From the NCBI RefSeq assembly GCF_028023875.1, contig NZ_JAQIPB010000001.1, positions 372,001 to 436,000 on the forward strand: DNA of 64,000 bases, given 5' to 3'. Positions 9,643 through 18,294 of the stretch are shown here, piece by piece; positions within the stretch are counted from its first letter, which is position 1; the number at the start of each line of letters is the position of its first letter. Under the pieces are notes generated by a model, which had not been told where the DNA came from, did not search any database, and saw only the letters and a program-made list of their open reading frames with translations. Made by a program: the position numbers and the translations under genes. This DNA comes from Xenophilus arseniciresistens (GTDB lineage Bacteria > Pseudomonadota > Gammaproteobacteria > Burkholderiales > Burkholderiaceae_C).

Positions 9643-10683
9643 TCAGCCTGCCGCCAGCGCATCCAGCGGCCAGCGCGGCCGCACGTCGAAGGCATAGCGC
9701 GGCTGCGCCTGTTCCAGGCCGGCCTGCAGGCGCATGGCGGCGGCCATGGCGATCATGGCGCCGTTGTCGGTGCACAGGTGCAGTTCCGGGTAATGCACGC
9801 GCACACCGCGGCGCTTGCAGGCCGCATCGAGCTGCGCGCGCAGTTGCCGGTTCGCGCCCACGCCGCCCGCCACCACCAGGCGCCTGAGGCCCGTGCGGTC
9901 CAGCGCCGTGAGCGACTTGCGCAGCAGCACTTCGACGATGGCCGCCTGGGTGGACGCGGCCAGATCGGCCTTGCGGGCCTCCAGGTCCTCGCCCAGCTTC
10001 CTGGCCTGCGTGAGCACGGCCGTCTTGAGGCCGGCGAAAGAAAAATCCAGATCGCCGCTGTGCAGCAGGGGCCGGGGCAGCCTGAAGGCCTGCTCATCGC
10101 CGCCTTCGGCCAGCTTGGCCAGCCAGGGGCCGCCCGGGTAGGGCAGGCCCATGAGCTTGGCGCTCTTGTCGAAAGCCTCGCCTGCGGCATCGTCGATGGT
10201 CTCGCCCAGCAGTTCGTAGCGGCCCACGCCTTCCACGCGCATGAGCTGCGTGTGGCCGCCCGACACGAGCAGCGCCACGAAGGGAAACTCGGGCGCATCG
10301 GCGCTCAGGAAGGGCGACAGCAGATGGCCTTCGAGGTGATGCACGCCCAGCACGGGCCTGCCCAGCGAGGCGCCCAGCGCACAGGCCACGCCCGCCCCCA
10401 CCAGCAGCGCCCCCGCCAGGCCCGGCCCGCGCGTGAAGGCCACCACGTCGATGGCCTCGCGCGCAAGGCCGGCCTCGTCCAGCACGGCCTGCGTGAGCGG
10501 CAGCACGCGGCGGATGTGGTCGCGGCTGGCCAGCTCGGGCACGACGCCGCCGTAGGCCTGGTGCATGGCGATCTGGCTGTGCAGCGCATGGGCCAGCAGG
10601 CGAGGCAACCCTGGGCCGTCCTCGGTCTGCACCAGCGCCACGCCGGTCTCGTCGCAGGAAGATTCGATGCCCAGAATTCGCAT
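9643..10683 (-). CDS. tsaD: tRNA N6-threonylcarbamoyladenosine transferase subunit TsaD
   Basis: This 346-residue ASKHA-fold protein transfers threonylcarbamoyl from its AMP adduct to A37 of ANN-decoding tRNAs, together with TsaB and TsaE. Visible are the N-terminal [14 protein letters not shown], the iron-binding histidines in HHLEGH (near residue 112), and the glycine-rich nucleotide-binding motifs VSGGHTQL and [13 protein letters not shown]. The ATG at 10683 gives the standard N-terminus; the frame extends 21 codons further without family similarity. It is divergent from the NIT-ANTAR gene, with 66 bases between the two starts. Confidence 0.97.
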   Translation of the reverse strand: MRILGIESSCDETGVALVQTEDGPGLPRLLAHALHSQIAMHQAYGGVVPELASRDHIRRVLPLTQAVLDEAGLAREAIDVVAFTRGPGLAGALLVGAGVACALGASLGRPVLGVHHLEGHLLSPFLSADAPEFPFVALLVSGGHTQLMRVEGVGRYELLGETIDDAAGEAFDKSAKLMGLPYPGGPWLAKLAEGGDEQAFRLPRPLLHSGDLDFSFAGLKTAVLTQARKLGEDLEARKADLAASTQAAIVEVLLRKSLTALDRTGLRRLVVAGGVGANRQLRAQLDAACKRRGVRVHYPELHLCTDNGAMIAMAAAMRLQAGLEQAQPRYAFDVRPRWPLDALAAG

Positions 10684-10749
10684 CTGCCGAGTGTAGGCGT
10701 GCGCGGTTTTCCGGCTTTCGGCATGGAAATTGCACGACCGCCTCACCCC

Positions 10750-12033
10750 ATGGATCCGGACCCAAGCGCTTCGATGACCAACAGCCTAGGCTTCCTGCTG
10801 GCCGCCCGCCGCTGCGAGATCGACGAGCTGGACCAGCTCGCGCGCACCAGCGAGCTGGTCAGCACCATCGGCCGGCTGGTGCATGCCCTGCAGCGCGAGC
10901 GCGGTTTGAGCAACGTGTTCCTGGGCTCGGGCGGCCGGCGCTATGCGGCCGAGCGGCAGGCGCAGGTGGCCGAGAGCCTGCAGCGCGAGGCGCAGGTGCG
11001 CGCGGCGCTGGACCCGCTGGTGAACGATCCGCGCCGCCTGGCCGGCGGCGCCCGCCTCTTTCCGCGCGTGGCCTATGCGCTGCAGGGCCTGGACGCGCTG
11101 CCCGCGCTGCGCCAGCGCGTGCAGAGCCTGGCCCTGTCGCCCGAGATGGCGATGGCCGCCTTCGTGCGCCTGCTCAGCGCCCTGCTGGCCGTGGTGTTCG
11201 AGGCCGCCGACGGCGCCACCGACCCTGACATCTCGCGCTGGCTGGTGGCGCTGTTCAACTTCATGCAGGGCAAGGAATTCGCCGGCCAGGAGCGTGCCTT
11301 CGGCGTGGCGGCCTTTCTGCGCGGCGGCAACGACGACGTGCAGCGCCAGCACTGGCTGCACCTGATCGAATCGCAGGAGCGCTGCTTTCGCGTTTTTCGC
11401 GACTTCAGCAACGAAGCCCTGCGCGCGCGCTGGCACGCCGGCGCGTCGGCGGTCCAGCTGGCCGAGCTGGAGCGGCTGCGCCGCATTGGCTGCACCTCGC
11501 CGGCCGGCACCGTGCTGGACGCGAACCTCGGCCCCCAATGGTTCGAGGCCTGCACCCAGCGCATCGACGCCATGCAGGCCGTGGAGGACGCCCTGGCCGA
11601 GGAGCTGCGTGCGCTGTGCGGACGCAAGGTCGCGCAGGCGCGTGCCGAGCTGCAGCGCGACGAGGCGCTGAAGATGGGCAACAGCGTGCAGTCCGGCCAC
11701 TTCTTTGCCGAAGCGCCCAGCGCCGAACCCGCCGCCCTGCCCGGCACCGGCTACGGCCGTCAGCTCGAGCATTCGGTGCTGCAGCTGGTGCAGGAGCAGT
11801 CGCAGCGCCTGCAGGCCATGAACGACGAGCTGCAGCAGGTGCGCGCCACGCTCAACGAGCGCAAGGTGGTCGAACGCGCCAAGGGGCTGCTGATGGCGCA
11901 CCGCCATCTCAGCGAGGAAGAAGCGCACAAGATGCTGCGCCAGACCGCCATGAACCAGAACCGGCGCCTGGTCGATGTGGCCGAATCGGTGCTGGCCATG
12001 GCCGACTTCCTGCCGCGCGGCGCCCCGCACTGA
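10750..12033 (+). CDS. nasR: Nitrate/nitrite-sensing ANTAR antitermination protein (NasR type)
   Basis: This 427-residue soluble protein has the NasR architecture: a long helical N-terminal region of the NIT (nitrate/nitrite-sensing) type (about residues 40-290, with [17 protein letters not shown]) and a C-terminal ANTAR RNA-binding domain (about 360-425, with [23 protein letters not shown]). In Klebsiella oxytoca, NasR binds a leader hairpin and prevents termination ahead of the nas operon when nitrate is present. Here the gene lies directly upstream of nrtA, whose leader carries the matching hairpins and terminator. An alternative start is the ATG at 10774 (MTNSLGFLL). Confidence 0.9.
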   Translation: MDPDPSASMTNSLGFLLAARRCEIDELDQLARTSELVSTIGRLVHALQRERGLSNVFLGSGGRRYAAERQAQVAESLQREAQVRAALDPLVNDPRRLAGGARLFPRVAYALQGLDALPALRQRVQSLALSPEMAMAAFVRLLSALLAVVFEAADGATDPDISRWLVALFNFMQGKEFAGQERAFGVAAFLRGGNDDVQRQHWLHLIESQERCFRVFRDFSNEALRARWHAGASAVQLAELERLRRIGCTSPAGTVLDANLGPQWFEACTQRIDAMQAVEDALAEELRALCGRKVAQARAELQRDEALKMGNSVQSGHFFAEAPSAEPAALPGTGYGRQLEHSVLQLVQEQSQRLQAMNDELQQVRATLNERKVVERAKGLLMAHRHLSEEEAHKMLRQTAMNQNRRLVDVAESVLAMADFLPRGAPH

Positions 12034-12170
12034 CGCAGCGCGCGCACGCCAATTTGGTGCAGCGCACAAACCGCACGCACGCGGCAAAGGCTCCGCGGCC
12101 GCGCCCCTCCCCCGCGCGCCCCCCTGGGCAACGCTGCTGCAAAGCCGGCGCATCGGCGCAGGCTCCAGCC
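12034..12170 (+). other. Non-coding upstream part of the nrt promoter region
   Basis: The gap between nasR and nrtA runs from 12034 to 12375 (342 bases). Its first part holds no gene I can support. It is GC-rich, and any NtrC enhancer for the sigma-54 promoter at 12171 should lie here, but no convincing GCAC-N7-GTGC site was found. Confidence 0.5.
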
Positions 12171-12187
12171 CTGGCACGGGGCTTGCT
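12171..12187 (+). promoter_or_regulatory. Sigma-54 promoter of the nrt operon
   Basis: CTGGCACGGGGCTTGCT matches the sigma-54 consensus YTGGCAC-N5-TTGCW at every fixed position, with GG at 12173-12174, GC at 12185-12186 and the required spacing. Transcription should start about 12 bases past the GC, near 12197-12198, just before the first leader hairpin. This implies nitrogen control through NtrC. Confidence 0.85.
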
Positions 12188-12200
12188 CTCAGCCAGACTG

Positions 12201-12245
12201 AGACCGACGAAGGTCTGAAGGCCGAATGCTCCCAACGGCGGGAGC
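12201..12245 (+). promoter_or_regulatory. ANTAR-type two-hairpin leader ahead of nrtA
   Basis: Hairpin 1 pairs AGACC (12201-12205) with GGTCT (12212-12216) around the six-base loop GACGAA. Hairpin 2 pairs GCTCCC (12228-12233) with GGGAGC (12240-12245) around the six-base loop AACGGC. ANTAR targets are pairs of short hairpins with six-base loops having A at position 1 and G at position 4. Loop 2 fits fully; loop 1 has the G but starts with G rather than A. The linker is 11 bases. Confidence 0.8.
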
Positions 12246-12262
12246 TGTGGTCACACCAGGAC

Positions 12263-12336
12263 AAAGGCGTCCTCGCCACCGGAACTGTTCGCGCCATGCG
12301 ACAGGGCCGATGCGGCGAGGGCGCCTTTTTGTTTTT
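12263..12336 (+). terminator. Regulated intrinsic terminator in the nrtA leader
   Basis: AAAGGCGTCCTCGCC (12263-12277) pairs along all 15 bases with 12314-12328 (one G-U pair), followed by a T-rich run to 12336. It lies about 40 bases before the nrtA start, so it would stop transcription into the operon unless overridden. With the two hairpins upstream it forms an antitermination switch. Confidence 0.85.
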
Positions 12337-12375
12337 TGTCTCTCGCCCCTCGATCCTCTTTTTTGGAGTGCCTCC

Positions 12376-13632
12376 ATGACCGAAGCCCCCCGCGCCCCCG
12401 ACGCCCAGCGCCTGAGCCGCCGCCGCGTGTTGCAGACCGCCGCCGCCGGCGCCCTGACCCTCGACCCCGCGCTGCGCGCCGCCGTGTGGGCTCAGGGCTC
12501 GGACAAGCCCGAGAAGGAAGAGGTCAGGATCGGCTTCATCCCGCTGACGGACTGCGCCAGCGTGGTGATGGCTTCGGTGCTGGGCATCGACAAGAAGTAC
12601 GGCGTGAAGATCGTGCCCAGCAAGGAAGCCAGCTGGGCCGGCGTGCGCGACAAGCTGGTCAACGGCGAGCTGGACTTCGCCCACGTGCTCTACGGCCTGG
12701 TGTACGGCGTGCATCTGGGCATCGGCGGCCCCAAGAAGGACATGGCCGTGCTGATGACGCTGAACAACAACGGCCAGGCCATCACGTTGAGCAAGAAGCT
12801 GGCGGACAAGGGCGCGGTGGACGGCGCCTCGCTGGCCAAGCTGATGGCCACCGACAAGCGCGAATACACCTTTGCCCAGACTTTCCCCACCGGCACGCAT
12901 GCGATGTGGCTGTACTACTGGCTGGCCAGCCACGGCATCAACCCGATGAAGGACGCCAAGGCCATCGTGGTGCCGCCGCCGCAGATGGTGGCCAACATGC
13001 GCGTGGGCAACATGGACGGCTTCTGCGTGGGCGAGCCCTGGAACCAGCGCGCCATCATGGACGGCATCGGCATCACCGCCGTGACCACACAGGACATCTG
13101 GAAGGACCACCCCGAGAAGGTGCTGGGCACCACGGCCGACTTCGTCAGCAAGTACCCCAACACCGCGCGCGCCGTGACGGCCGCGATCCTCGAAGCGGGC
13201 AAGTGGATCGATGCCGGCCTCACGAACAAGAACAAGATGGCCGAGACCATCGCCGAGAAGAGCTACGTCAACACCAGCGTGGACGCCATCAACCAGCGCA
13301 TCCTGGGCCGCTACACCAACGGCCTGGGCCGGAACTGGGACGACGCGAACCACATGAAGTTCTACAACGACGGCGCGGCGAACTTCCCCTACCTCTCGGA
13401 CGGCATGTGGTTCCTCACGCAGCACAAGCGCTGGGGCCTGCTCAAGGAGCATCCGGACTACCTGAAGGTGGCCACGGCCATCAACCGCGTCGATGTCTAC
13501 AAGCAGGCGGCCGCGGCCACCAAGACGCCGCTGCCGGCCAGCCCCATGCGCAGCAGCAAGCTGATCGACGGCACGGTGTGGGACGGCAAGGAGCCCGCTA
13601 AGTACGCCGACGCCTTCAAGGTCCGCGCCTGA
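12376..13632 (+). CDS. nrtA: Nitrate ABC transporter, substrate-binding protein
   Basis: This 418-residue protein belongs to the NrtA/CmpA family, which captures nitrate (or nitrite) in the periplasm. The N-terminus has a twin-arginine motif in SRRRVLQTAAAGAL and an apparent cleavage site near AVWAQG, so export by Tat is likely. Family signatures include EVRIGFIPLTDCASVVMA at the start of the mature protein and FCVGEPWN. The ATG at 12376 has GGAG a few bases upstream. It is first in the operon nrtABD, driven by a sigma-54 promoter and gated by an ANTAR leader. Nitrate rather than cyanate or bicarbonate is inferred from the neighbouring nasR, narK, nasA and nirB. Confidence 0.93.
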   Translation: MTEAPRAPDAQRLSRRRVLQTAAAGALTLDPALRAAVWAQGSDKPEKEEVRIGFIPLTDCASVVMASVLGIDKKYGVKIVPSKEASWAGVRDKLVNGELDFAHVLYGLVYGVHLGIGGPKKDMAVLMTLNNNGQAITLSKKLADKGAVDGASLAKLMATDKREYTFAQTFPTGTHAMWLYYWLASHGINPMKDAKAIVVPPPQMVANMRVGNMDGFCVGEPWNQRAIMDGIGITAVTTQDIWKDHPEKVLGTTADFVSKYPNTARAVTAAILEAGKWIDAGLTNKNKMAETIAEKSYVNTSVDAINQRILGRYTNGLGRNWDDANHMKFYNDGAANFPYLSDGMWFLTQHKRWGLLKEHPDYLKVATAINRVDVYKQAAAATKTPLPASPMRSSKLIDGTVWDGKEPAKYADAFKVRA

Positions 13633-13662
13633 GCGCGCCCCATCCACCCACCGGAGAGCACC

Positions 13663-14586
13663 ATGGTTGCCGCCGTCTTTCACCTGCCCCTGGAGGCCGA
13701 ACCGCCTTCGCCACCCGCACCCGCCGCGGCGAGCCCCTCCGCCCGGACCGCGCCCCGGGCGCCCAGCGTCGATGTCCCGGCCCGCGCGCGCACTCCGCTG
13801 CCGGACTTCGGCGCCTTCTGGCTGCACGTGCTGCCCCCGCTCATGGGCTTCGGCCTGCTGCTGCTGGTGTGGGAGATGGTGGCCCTGCGCAGCGCGGGCA
13901 GCTTCCCCGCGCCCATGGAAACCTGGCAGCAGGCCGTGCAGGTCTTTGGCGACCCTTTCTACAGCAAGGGCCCCAATGACCAGGGCGTGGGCTGGAACGT
14001 GCTGTCTTCGCTGCAGCGCGTGGCCCTGGGCTTCGGCCTGGCGGCGCTGGTGGGCATTCCGGCGGGCTTTGCCATCGGCCGCTTCGACTTCCTCGCGCGC
14101 ATGTTCAACCCGCTGATCAGCCTGCTGCGCCCGGTGTCGCCGCTGGCCTGGCTGCCCATCGGCCTGCTGGTGTTCAAGGGCGCCAACCCGGCCGCCATCT
14201 GGACCATCTTCATCTGCTCGATCTGGCCCATGGTCATCAACACCGCCGTGGGCGTGCAGCGCGTGCCGCAGGACTACCTGAACGTGGCCCGCGTGCTGAA
14301 CCTGAGCGAATGGAAGATCGTCACCAAGATCCTGTTCCCGGCCGTGCTGCCCTACATGCTGACCGGCGTGCGCCTGGCCGTGGGCACGGCCTGGCTGGTG
14401 ATCGTGGCGGCCGAGATGCTCACGGGCGGCGTGGGCATCGGCTTCTGGGTCTGGGACGAGTGGAACAACCTCAACGTCAAGAACATCATCATCGCGATCT
14501 TCGTGATCGGCATCGTCGGCCTGGTGCTGGAGTACGCACTGGTCAAGCTCGCAACCGCATTCACGTTCGAGGAGGTGAAGTCATGA
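13663..14586 (+). CDS. nrtB: Nitrate ABC transporter, permease
   Basis: This 307-residue inner-membrane protein has about six hydrophobic segments after a proline/alanine-rich N-terminal tail. It is of the NrtB/SsuC/TauC type, with the cytoplasmic EAA-like loop around VPQDYLNVARVLNLSEWKIVTKILFP. It forms the channel for the substrate delivered by NrtA. The start has GGAGAG just upstream. Its last four bases overlap the start of the ATPase gene (ATGA), so the two are translationally coupled. Confidence 0.93.
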   Translation: MVAAVFHLPLEAEPPSPPAPAAASPSARTAPRAPSVDVPARARTPLPDFGAFWLHVLPPLMGFGLLLLVWEMVALRSAGSFPAPMETWQQAVQVFGDPFYSKGPNDQGVGWNVLSSLQRVALGFGLAALVGIPAGFAIGRFDFLARMFNPLISLLRPVSPLAWLPIGLLVFKGANPAAIWTIFICSIWPMVINTAVGVQRVPQDYLNVARVLNLSEWKIVTKILFPAVLPYMLTGVRLAVGTAWLVIVAAEMLTGGVGIGFWVWDEWNNLNVKNIIIAIFVIGIVGLVLEYALVKLATAFTFEEVKS

Positions 14587-15401
14587 GCCCCGATACCCAC
14601 GATTCCAGGTACATCCAGATCCAGGGCGTCGAACAGGCGTTCAAGACACCCAAAGGCCGCTTCGTCGCCCTGCGCGGAATCGACCTCACGGTGGCCAAGG
14701 GCGAGTTCGTGGCGCTGATCGGCCACTCGGGCTGCGGCAAGAGCACCTTGCTGAACCTGATCGCAGGCCTGACCCGGCCCACGCAGGGCGCGCTGCTGTG
14801 CGCCAACCGCGAGATCGCCGGCCCCGGACCGGAGCGCGCGGTGGTGTTCCAGAACCATTCGCTGCTGCCCTGGCTGACCTGCTTCGAGAACATCCACCTG
14901 GGCGTGGAGCGCGTCTTCGGCGCCCGCGAAAGTCGGGCCCAGCTCAAGGCGCGCACCGACGCGGCGCTGGCGCTGGTGGGCCTGACGCCCGCCACGCACA
15001 AGCGCCCCGGCGAAATCTCGGGCGGCATGAAGCAGCGCGTGGGCATTGCGCGCGCCCTGGCCATGGAGCCCAAGGTGCTGCTGATGGACGAGCCCTTCGG
15101 CGCACTGGACGCGCTGACCCGCGCCCGGCTGCAAGACGAGCTGCTGGCCATCGTGCACAAGACGCGCAGCACGGTCGTCATGGTGACCCACGACGTGGAC
15201 GAGGCCGTGCTGCTGGCCGACCGGATCGTGATGATGACCAACGGCCCGGCCGCCACCATCGGCGAGGTGCTCAGCGTCGATCTGCCGCGCCCGCGCAACC
15301 GCGTGGAACTGGCCGAGCACCCGGGCTACGTGCGCTGCCGCAAGGCCGTGATCGACTTTCTCTACACCCGCCAAGGGCATGTGGAGAAAACGGCCGCCTG
15401 A
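14583..15401 (+). CDS. nrtD: Nitrate ABC transporter, ATP-binding protein
   Basis: This 272-residue ATPase energises the nitrate importer. It has Walker A (GHSGCGKST, near residue 50), a Q-loop (VVFQNHSLLPW), the ABC signature SGGMKQRVGIARAL, Walker B VLLMDEPFGALD and the switch histidine in VTHDVDEAV. It is a single-domain NrtD-type subunit and lacks the extra NrtA-like domain found in cyanobacterial NrtC. The start codon overlaps the nrtB stop (ATGA). It ends the operon. Confidence 0.93.
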   Translation: MSPDTHDSRYIQIQGVEQAFKTPKGRFVALRGIDLTVAKGEFVALIGHSGCGKSTLLNLIAGLTRPTQGALLCANREIAGPGPERAVVFQNHSLLPWLTCFENIHLGVERVFGARESRAQLKARTDAALALVGLTPATHKRPGEISGGMKQRVGIARALAMEPKVLLMDEPFGALDALTRARLQDELLAIVHKTRSTVVMVTHDVDEAVLLADRIVMMTNGPAATIGEVLSVDLPRPRNRVELAEHPGYVRCRKAVIDFLYTRQGHVEKTAA

Positions 15402-15456
15402 GCCGGGCCGGCAGCCACCCGCCACGGACTCGGAACGTGTTCACGTTCTCGGCTCC

Positions 15457-16731
15457 TCAAGCCATGATGACCTGCAGGCTGTGCTCATACGAGGCCGTGA
15501 GCCGGTCGAAGGTGTCCGCCAGCACCTCGCTGGCGCGCACCAGGTCGGCGCGGCCCTCGGCCCGGTCGGCCTCGCGCACGCCGCGCACCAGGCGCAGCCA
15601 TTCGTCGCGCGCGCCGCCGAGCGCGGCGCGGATGTCGGGCGAGCTCAGCGGCGCGCGCTCCAGCTCCAGCAGCGAGGCCTCGAAGGCGTCCATGGTGGGC
15701 GCCAGCCGCGATCGCCATTCGCCGCCGCCCAGCAGCGAGGCCAGCAGCGCGTCCTTGGCCAGGCGCTGCGCGCGCATGCGCTGGCGGCCGCACAGGTTGA
15801 CGATGCGCAGGGCACGGCGTCCGGCCATCGCTTCCAGGGCGTCCGTCAGTGCCTCGGCATTCGCCAGCAGCGCTTCCGCATGGCCGTCGATGGCGGCCAG
15901 CGTCGCGGGCGACATGCGCGCCTCGAGCGCCGTGCCCAGCGCCTCCCAGGCGGCCCGCACGCGCTGCAGCGCATCGCGGCCCGGCTCGTCGAGCGAAAGG
16001 GCCGCCAGATGAGCGAGGTTGTCCTTCACCCGCGCGGCCGACGCAGTGCGCAGCGTGCGGCTGCGGGGCGCATCGACGCCCGCCAGCGCCTGCGCCGCCA
16101 GCCGCACCAGGCGCTGCGAGAGCATGCGAAGCTGCCCGGCACGGTTGATGGCCTCGGCCCACTGGGCGGCCTCCACCACCGAGCGCGACAGCGCCCCCAC
16201 GCGCAGGTTGGCATGCATGGCCGCACCGCGCAGCAGCACGAAGGCGGCGTCCTCGTCGATGCCGCGCGCCGACATCAGCAAGCCCTTGGCACGGTCCACC
16301 CACTTGCGCTCGTCCAGTTGCGCGTGCACGCGCGCCTGGGCCTCGCGCAGCGCGGCCTCGCGCCGCCACCGCGCCGCCGCGCGCGCCAGCAGAGCGCGCA
16401 GCGCGGGCGCGTCCAGGCCCTCGGCTGCAGCCCAGGCGTTCACGCCGGCGTCCACCAGTTCCTCGTGCTGCGAAGCGGCCAGCGTGCCGCAAACCAGGCT
16501 CACGGCAAACGGCGGCGCACCGGCCCAGGCGGCGTTCAGCGCATCGCGCAGGCCGGCGATGGAAGCCGGCTGCCAGGCCAGCACCTGCTGCGGCACCAGC
16601 GTGGCGGCCTGCTGCACCAGGCTGTCGCATGTGGCGGTGCCGACGGCCTGCGCATCGGCCGGCGCCAGCAGGCCGTGCAGCGCCTCGGGAACGGCGTCGG
16701 CATCGGGCAGAACGAGCAGCAGTCGGGTCAT
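15457..16731 (-). CDS. ANTAR protein with tandem NarX-like P-box sensor region
   Basis: This 424-residue protein has an N-terminal region like a degenerate response-regulator receiver (about residues 1-115), a central ANTAR segment (about 118-170, with ERKWVDRAKGLLMSARGIDEDAA), then two helical PilJ/NarX-type units. Each unit carries a motif close to the nitrate-binding P-box of NarX/NarQ: INRAGQLRMLSQRL (near 185) and IVNLCGRQRMRAQRL (near 305). It has no membrane helix, so it would sense cytoplasmic nitrate or nitrite. It is divergent from narK, whose leader starts with an ANTAR-like hairpin. The ATG at 16731 is chosen because similarity starts there; the open frame continues to 17505 over narK. 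Confidence 0.85.
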   Translation of the reverse strand: MTRLLLVLPDADAVPEALHGLLAPADAQAVGTATCDSLVQQAATLVPQQVLAWQPASIAGLRDALNAAWAGAPPFAVSLVCGTLAASQHEELVDAGVNAWAAAEGLDAPALRALLARAAARWRREAALREAQARVHAQLDERKWVDRAKGLLMSARGIDEDAAFVLLRGAAMHANLRVGALSRSVVEAAQWAEAINRAGQLRMLSQRLVRLAAQALAGVDAPRSRTLRTASAARVKDNLAHLAALSLDEPGRDALQRVRAAWEALGTALEARMSPATLAAIDGHAEALLANAEALTDALEAMAGRRALRIVNLCGRQRMRAQRLAKDALLASLLGGGEWRSRLAPTMDAFEASLLELERAPLSSPDIRAALGGARDEWLRLVRGVREADRAEGRADLVRASEVLADTFDRLTASYEHSLQVIMA

Positions 16732-16783
16732 GGCGAACGCATTGTCAAAGAACGGCGGGCGCGCAGCATAGGGCAAGCCCGGC

Positions 16784-16799
16784 AGGCACGCGCCTTGCT
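16784..16799 (+). promoter_or_regulatory. Sigma-54-like promoter of narK
   Basis: AGGCACGCGCCTTGCT matches TGGCAC-N5-TTGCW except for the first base. GG (16785-16786) and GC (16797-16798) have the exact spacing. The predicted start is near 16810, at the foot of the leader hairpin, the same arrangement as at nrtA. Confidence 0.75.
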
Positions 16800-16809
16800 T
16801 GACGACAGC

Positions 16810-16859
16810 AGCGGTGTAACGAAGCACCGCTTTGGTGAAGCCCCCGGCCGCAGCGCCGG
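16810..16859 (+). promoter_or_regulatory. ANTAR-like leader hairpins ahead of narK
   Basis: Hairpin 1 pairs AGCGGTGT (16810-16817) with GCACCGCT (16824-16831) around the loop AACGAA, which has the ANTAR-type A1 and G4. After a 12-base linker a second hairpin pairs CCGGC (16844-16848) with GCCGG (16855-16859) around CGCAGC; its size fits but its loop lacks A1/G4. A GC stem at 16879-16895 could be a terminator, though no T run follows. Confidence 0.6.
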
Positions 16860-16978
16860 CACCTCGCCGCCTCCTGCGCCGCCGGCTCCCGGCGGTCCAC
16901 TCCCCATGCCTTTGCCTTCCCGCGCGGCCTCGCACCGGCCCTGCGGCGGGCATTCGCATTGACGAAGAACCCGCAGCC

Positions 16979-18250
16979 ATGTCCAACCGCTTCAAGACCT
17001 TCCTGAGCTCCGGGCACTCGCCCACCCTGTTCGCAGCCTTCCTGTACTTCACGTTCTCGTGCTGTATCTGGGTGCTCAACGGGGCCATGGCGCCGTTCAT
17101 CAGCGAAAGCTTCCAGCTCACGCCCGCGCAGAAGGGCCTGATGCTGTCGATCCCGATCATCGCGGGCGCGCTGATGCGCTTTCCGCTGGGCATCCTGGCG
17201 CAATACATCGGCCGCAAGAACGCCACGCTGGTCGAGATGGGCCTGATCGCGGTCGCGATGCTGTTCGGCTTCTTCATGGTGCACAGCTTCAACGACCTGC
17301 TGGCCATGGGCGTGCTGCTGGGCATCGCAGGGGCCAGCTTCGGCGTGGCCCTGTCGCTGGGCTCGGGCTCCTTCCCGCCGCAGAACAAGGGCCTCGCGAT
17401 GGGTCTGGTGGGCGCCGGCAACGTCGGCACCGCGCTGTCGGTGCTGGTGGCGCCGCCCCTGGCGCAATGGCTGGGCTGGCAGGCGGTGTACGGCGTGGCC
17501 GCCATCGCGATCCTGGTGCCGATGGTGGTGATGGTGGTGTTCGCGCAGGAGCCGCCCGACGTCGACAGCCACGCCGGCCTGCGCGAGCACGTGGCCTGCC
17601 TGTTCGAGAAGGACGGCTGGGCCTTCAGCCTGATCTACGGCATCACCTTCGGCGGCTTCATCGGCCTGATCACCTTCCTGCCCTCGTACTACCACGACCA
17701 GTTCAGCGTGAGCAAGGTGCAGGCCGGCCAGCTCACGATGCTGGCCGCCTTCATGGGCGCGGCGGTGCGCGTGATGGGCGGCTGGATCTCCGACCGCTGG
17801 GGCGGGGTCAACACGCTCACGGTGGTGCTGGTGGTGGCCGCGGTGTCGCTGGCGCTCATCGGCTTGAGCGCCAGTTCGCTGGCCCTCACCACGCTGCTGC
17901 TGATCGTCTGCTTCGCCGCGCTGGGTGCCGGCAACGGCGCCCTGTTCCAGCTGGTGCCGCTGCGCTGGCCGACCACCACCGCGGTGGCGGGCTCGATGAT
18001 CGGCGAGATCGGCGCCCTGGGCGGCGGCCTGGTGCCCAATGCGATGGGCCTGTCCAAGCAGTACTTCGGCACCTACCTGTGGGGCTTTCTGCTGTTCGCG
18101 GTGCTGGCGCTGGTGATGCTGGGCGTGATGCGCGTGATGCAGATCCGCTGGACCCGCACCTGGGCCGAAAAGGGTGGCCGCGCGCGCACGGCGCCCGCCG
18201 TGCCGGCCGCGAAAGCCGCCAGCCCCCTGCGCCGGGGCGCCAAGGGCTGA
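16979..18250 (+). CDS. narK: Nitrate/nitrite transporter of the NarK/NasA MFS family
   Basis: This 423-residue major facilitator protein has 12 predicted membrane helices. It shows nitrate-porter signature glycines in ASFGVALSLGSGSFPPQNKGLAMGLVGAGNVGTA (positions about 120-155; only key residues matter) and again near GNGALFQLVPLRWP. The conserved substrate arginine is plausibly in ALMRFPLG. It imports nitrate, possibly with nitrite exchange, beside the ABC importer. The ATG at 16979 gives MSNRFKTFLSSGH. The 5' leader carries a sigma-54-like promoter and ANTAR-type hairpins. CTGCGG (16941-16946) can pair with CCGCAG (16971-16976) just before the start, which could mask the ribosome site. Confidence 0.92.
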   Translation: MSNRFKTFLSSGHSPTLFAAFLYFTFSCCIWVLNGAMAPFISESFQLTPAQKGLMLSIPIIAGALMRFPLGILAQYIGRKNATLVEMGLIAVAMLFGFFMVHSFNDLLAMGVLLGIAGASFGVALSLGSGSFPPQNKGLAMGLVGAGNVGTALSVLVAPPLAQWLGWQAVYGVAAIAILVPMVVMVVFAQEPPDVDSHAGLREHVACLFEKDGWAFSLIYGITFGGFIGLITFLPSYYHDQFSVSKVQAGQLTMLAAFMGAAVRVMGGWISDRWGGVNTLTVVLVVAAVSLALIGLSASSLALTTLLLIVCFAALGAGNGALFQLVPLRWPTTTAVAGSMIGEIGALGGGLVPNAMGLSKQYFGTYLWGFLLFAVLALVMLGVMRVMQIRWTRTWAEKGGRARTAPAVPAAKAASPLRRGAKG

Positions 18251-18294
18251 TGGCCATGCCCGCCCGCATCGCGCCCGCCTTCCTGGCCCGCCTT

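Noticed and set aside
12053-12070. TTTGGTGC-AGC-GCACAAA as an NtrC enhancer site
   Set aside because: The half-sites point the wrong way: NtrC sites are GCAC-N7-GTGC, and here the order is GTGC then GCAC.
15434-15447. Hairpin AACGTG/CACGTT between nrtD and the convergent ANTAR gene as a terminator
   Set aside because: Stem is short and imperfect beyond six pairs, and no T run follows on either strand; noted only as a possible weak signal.
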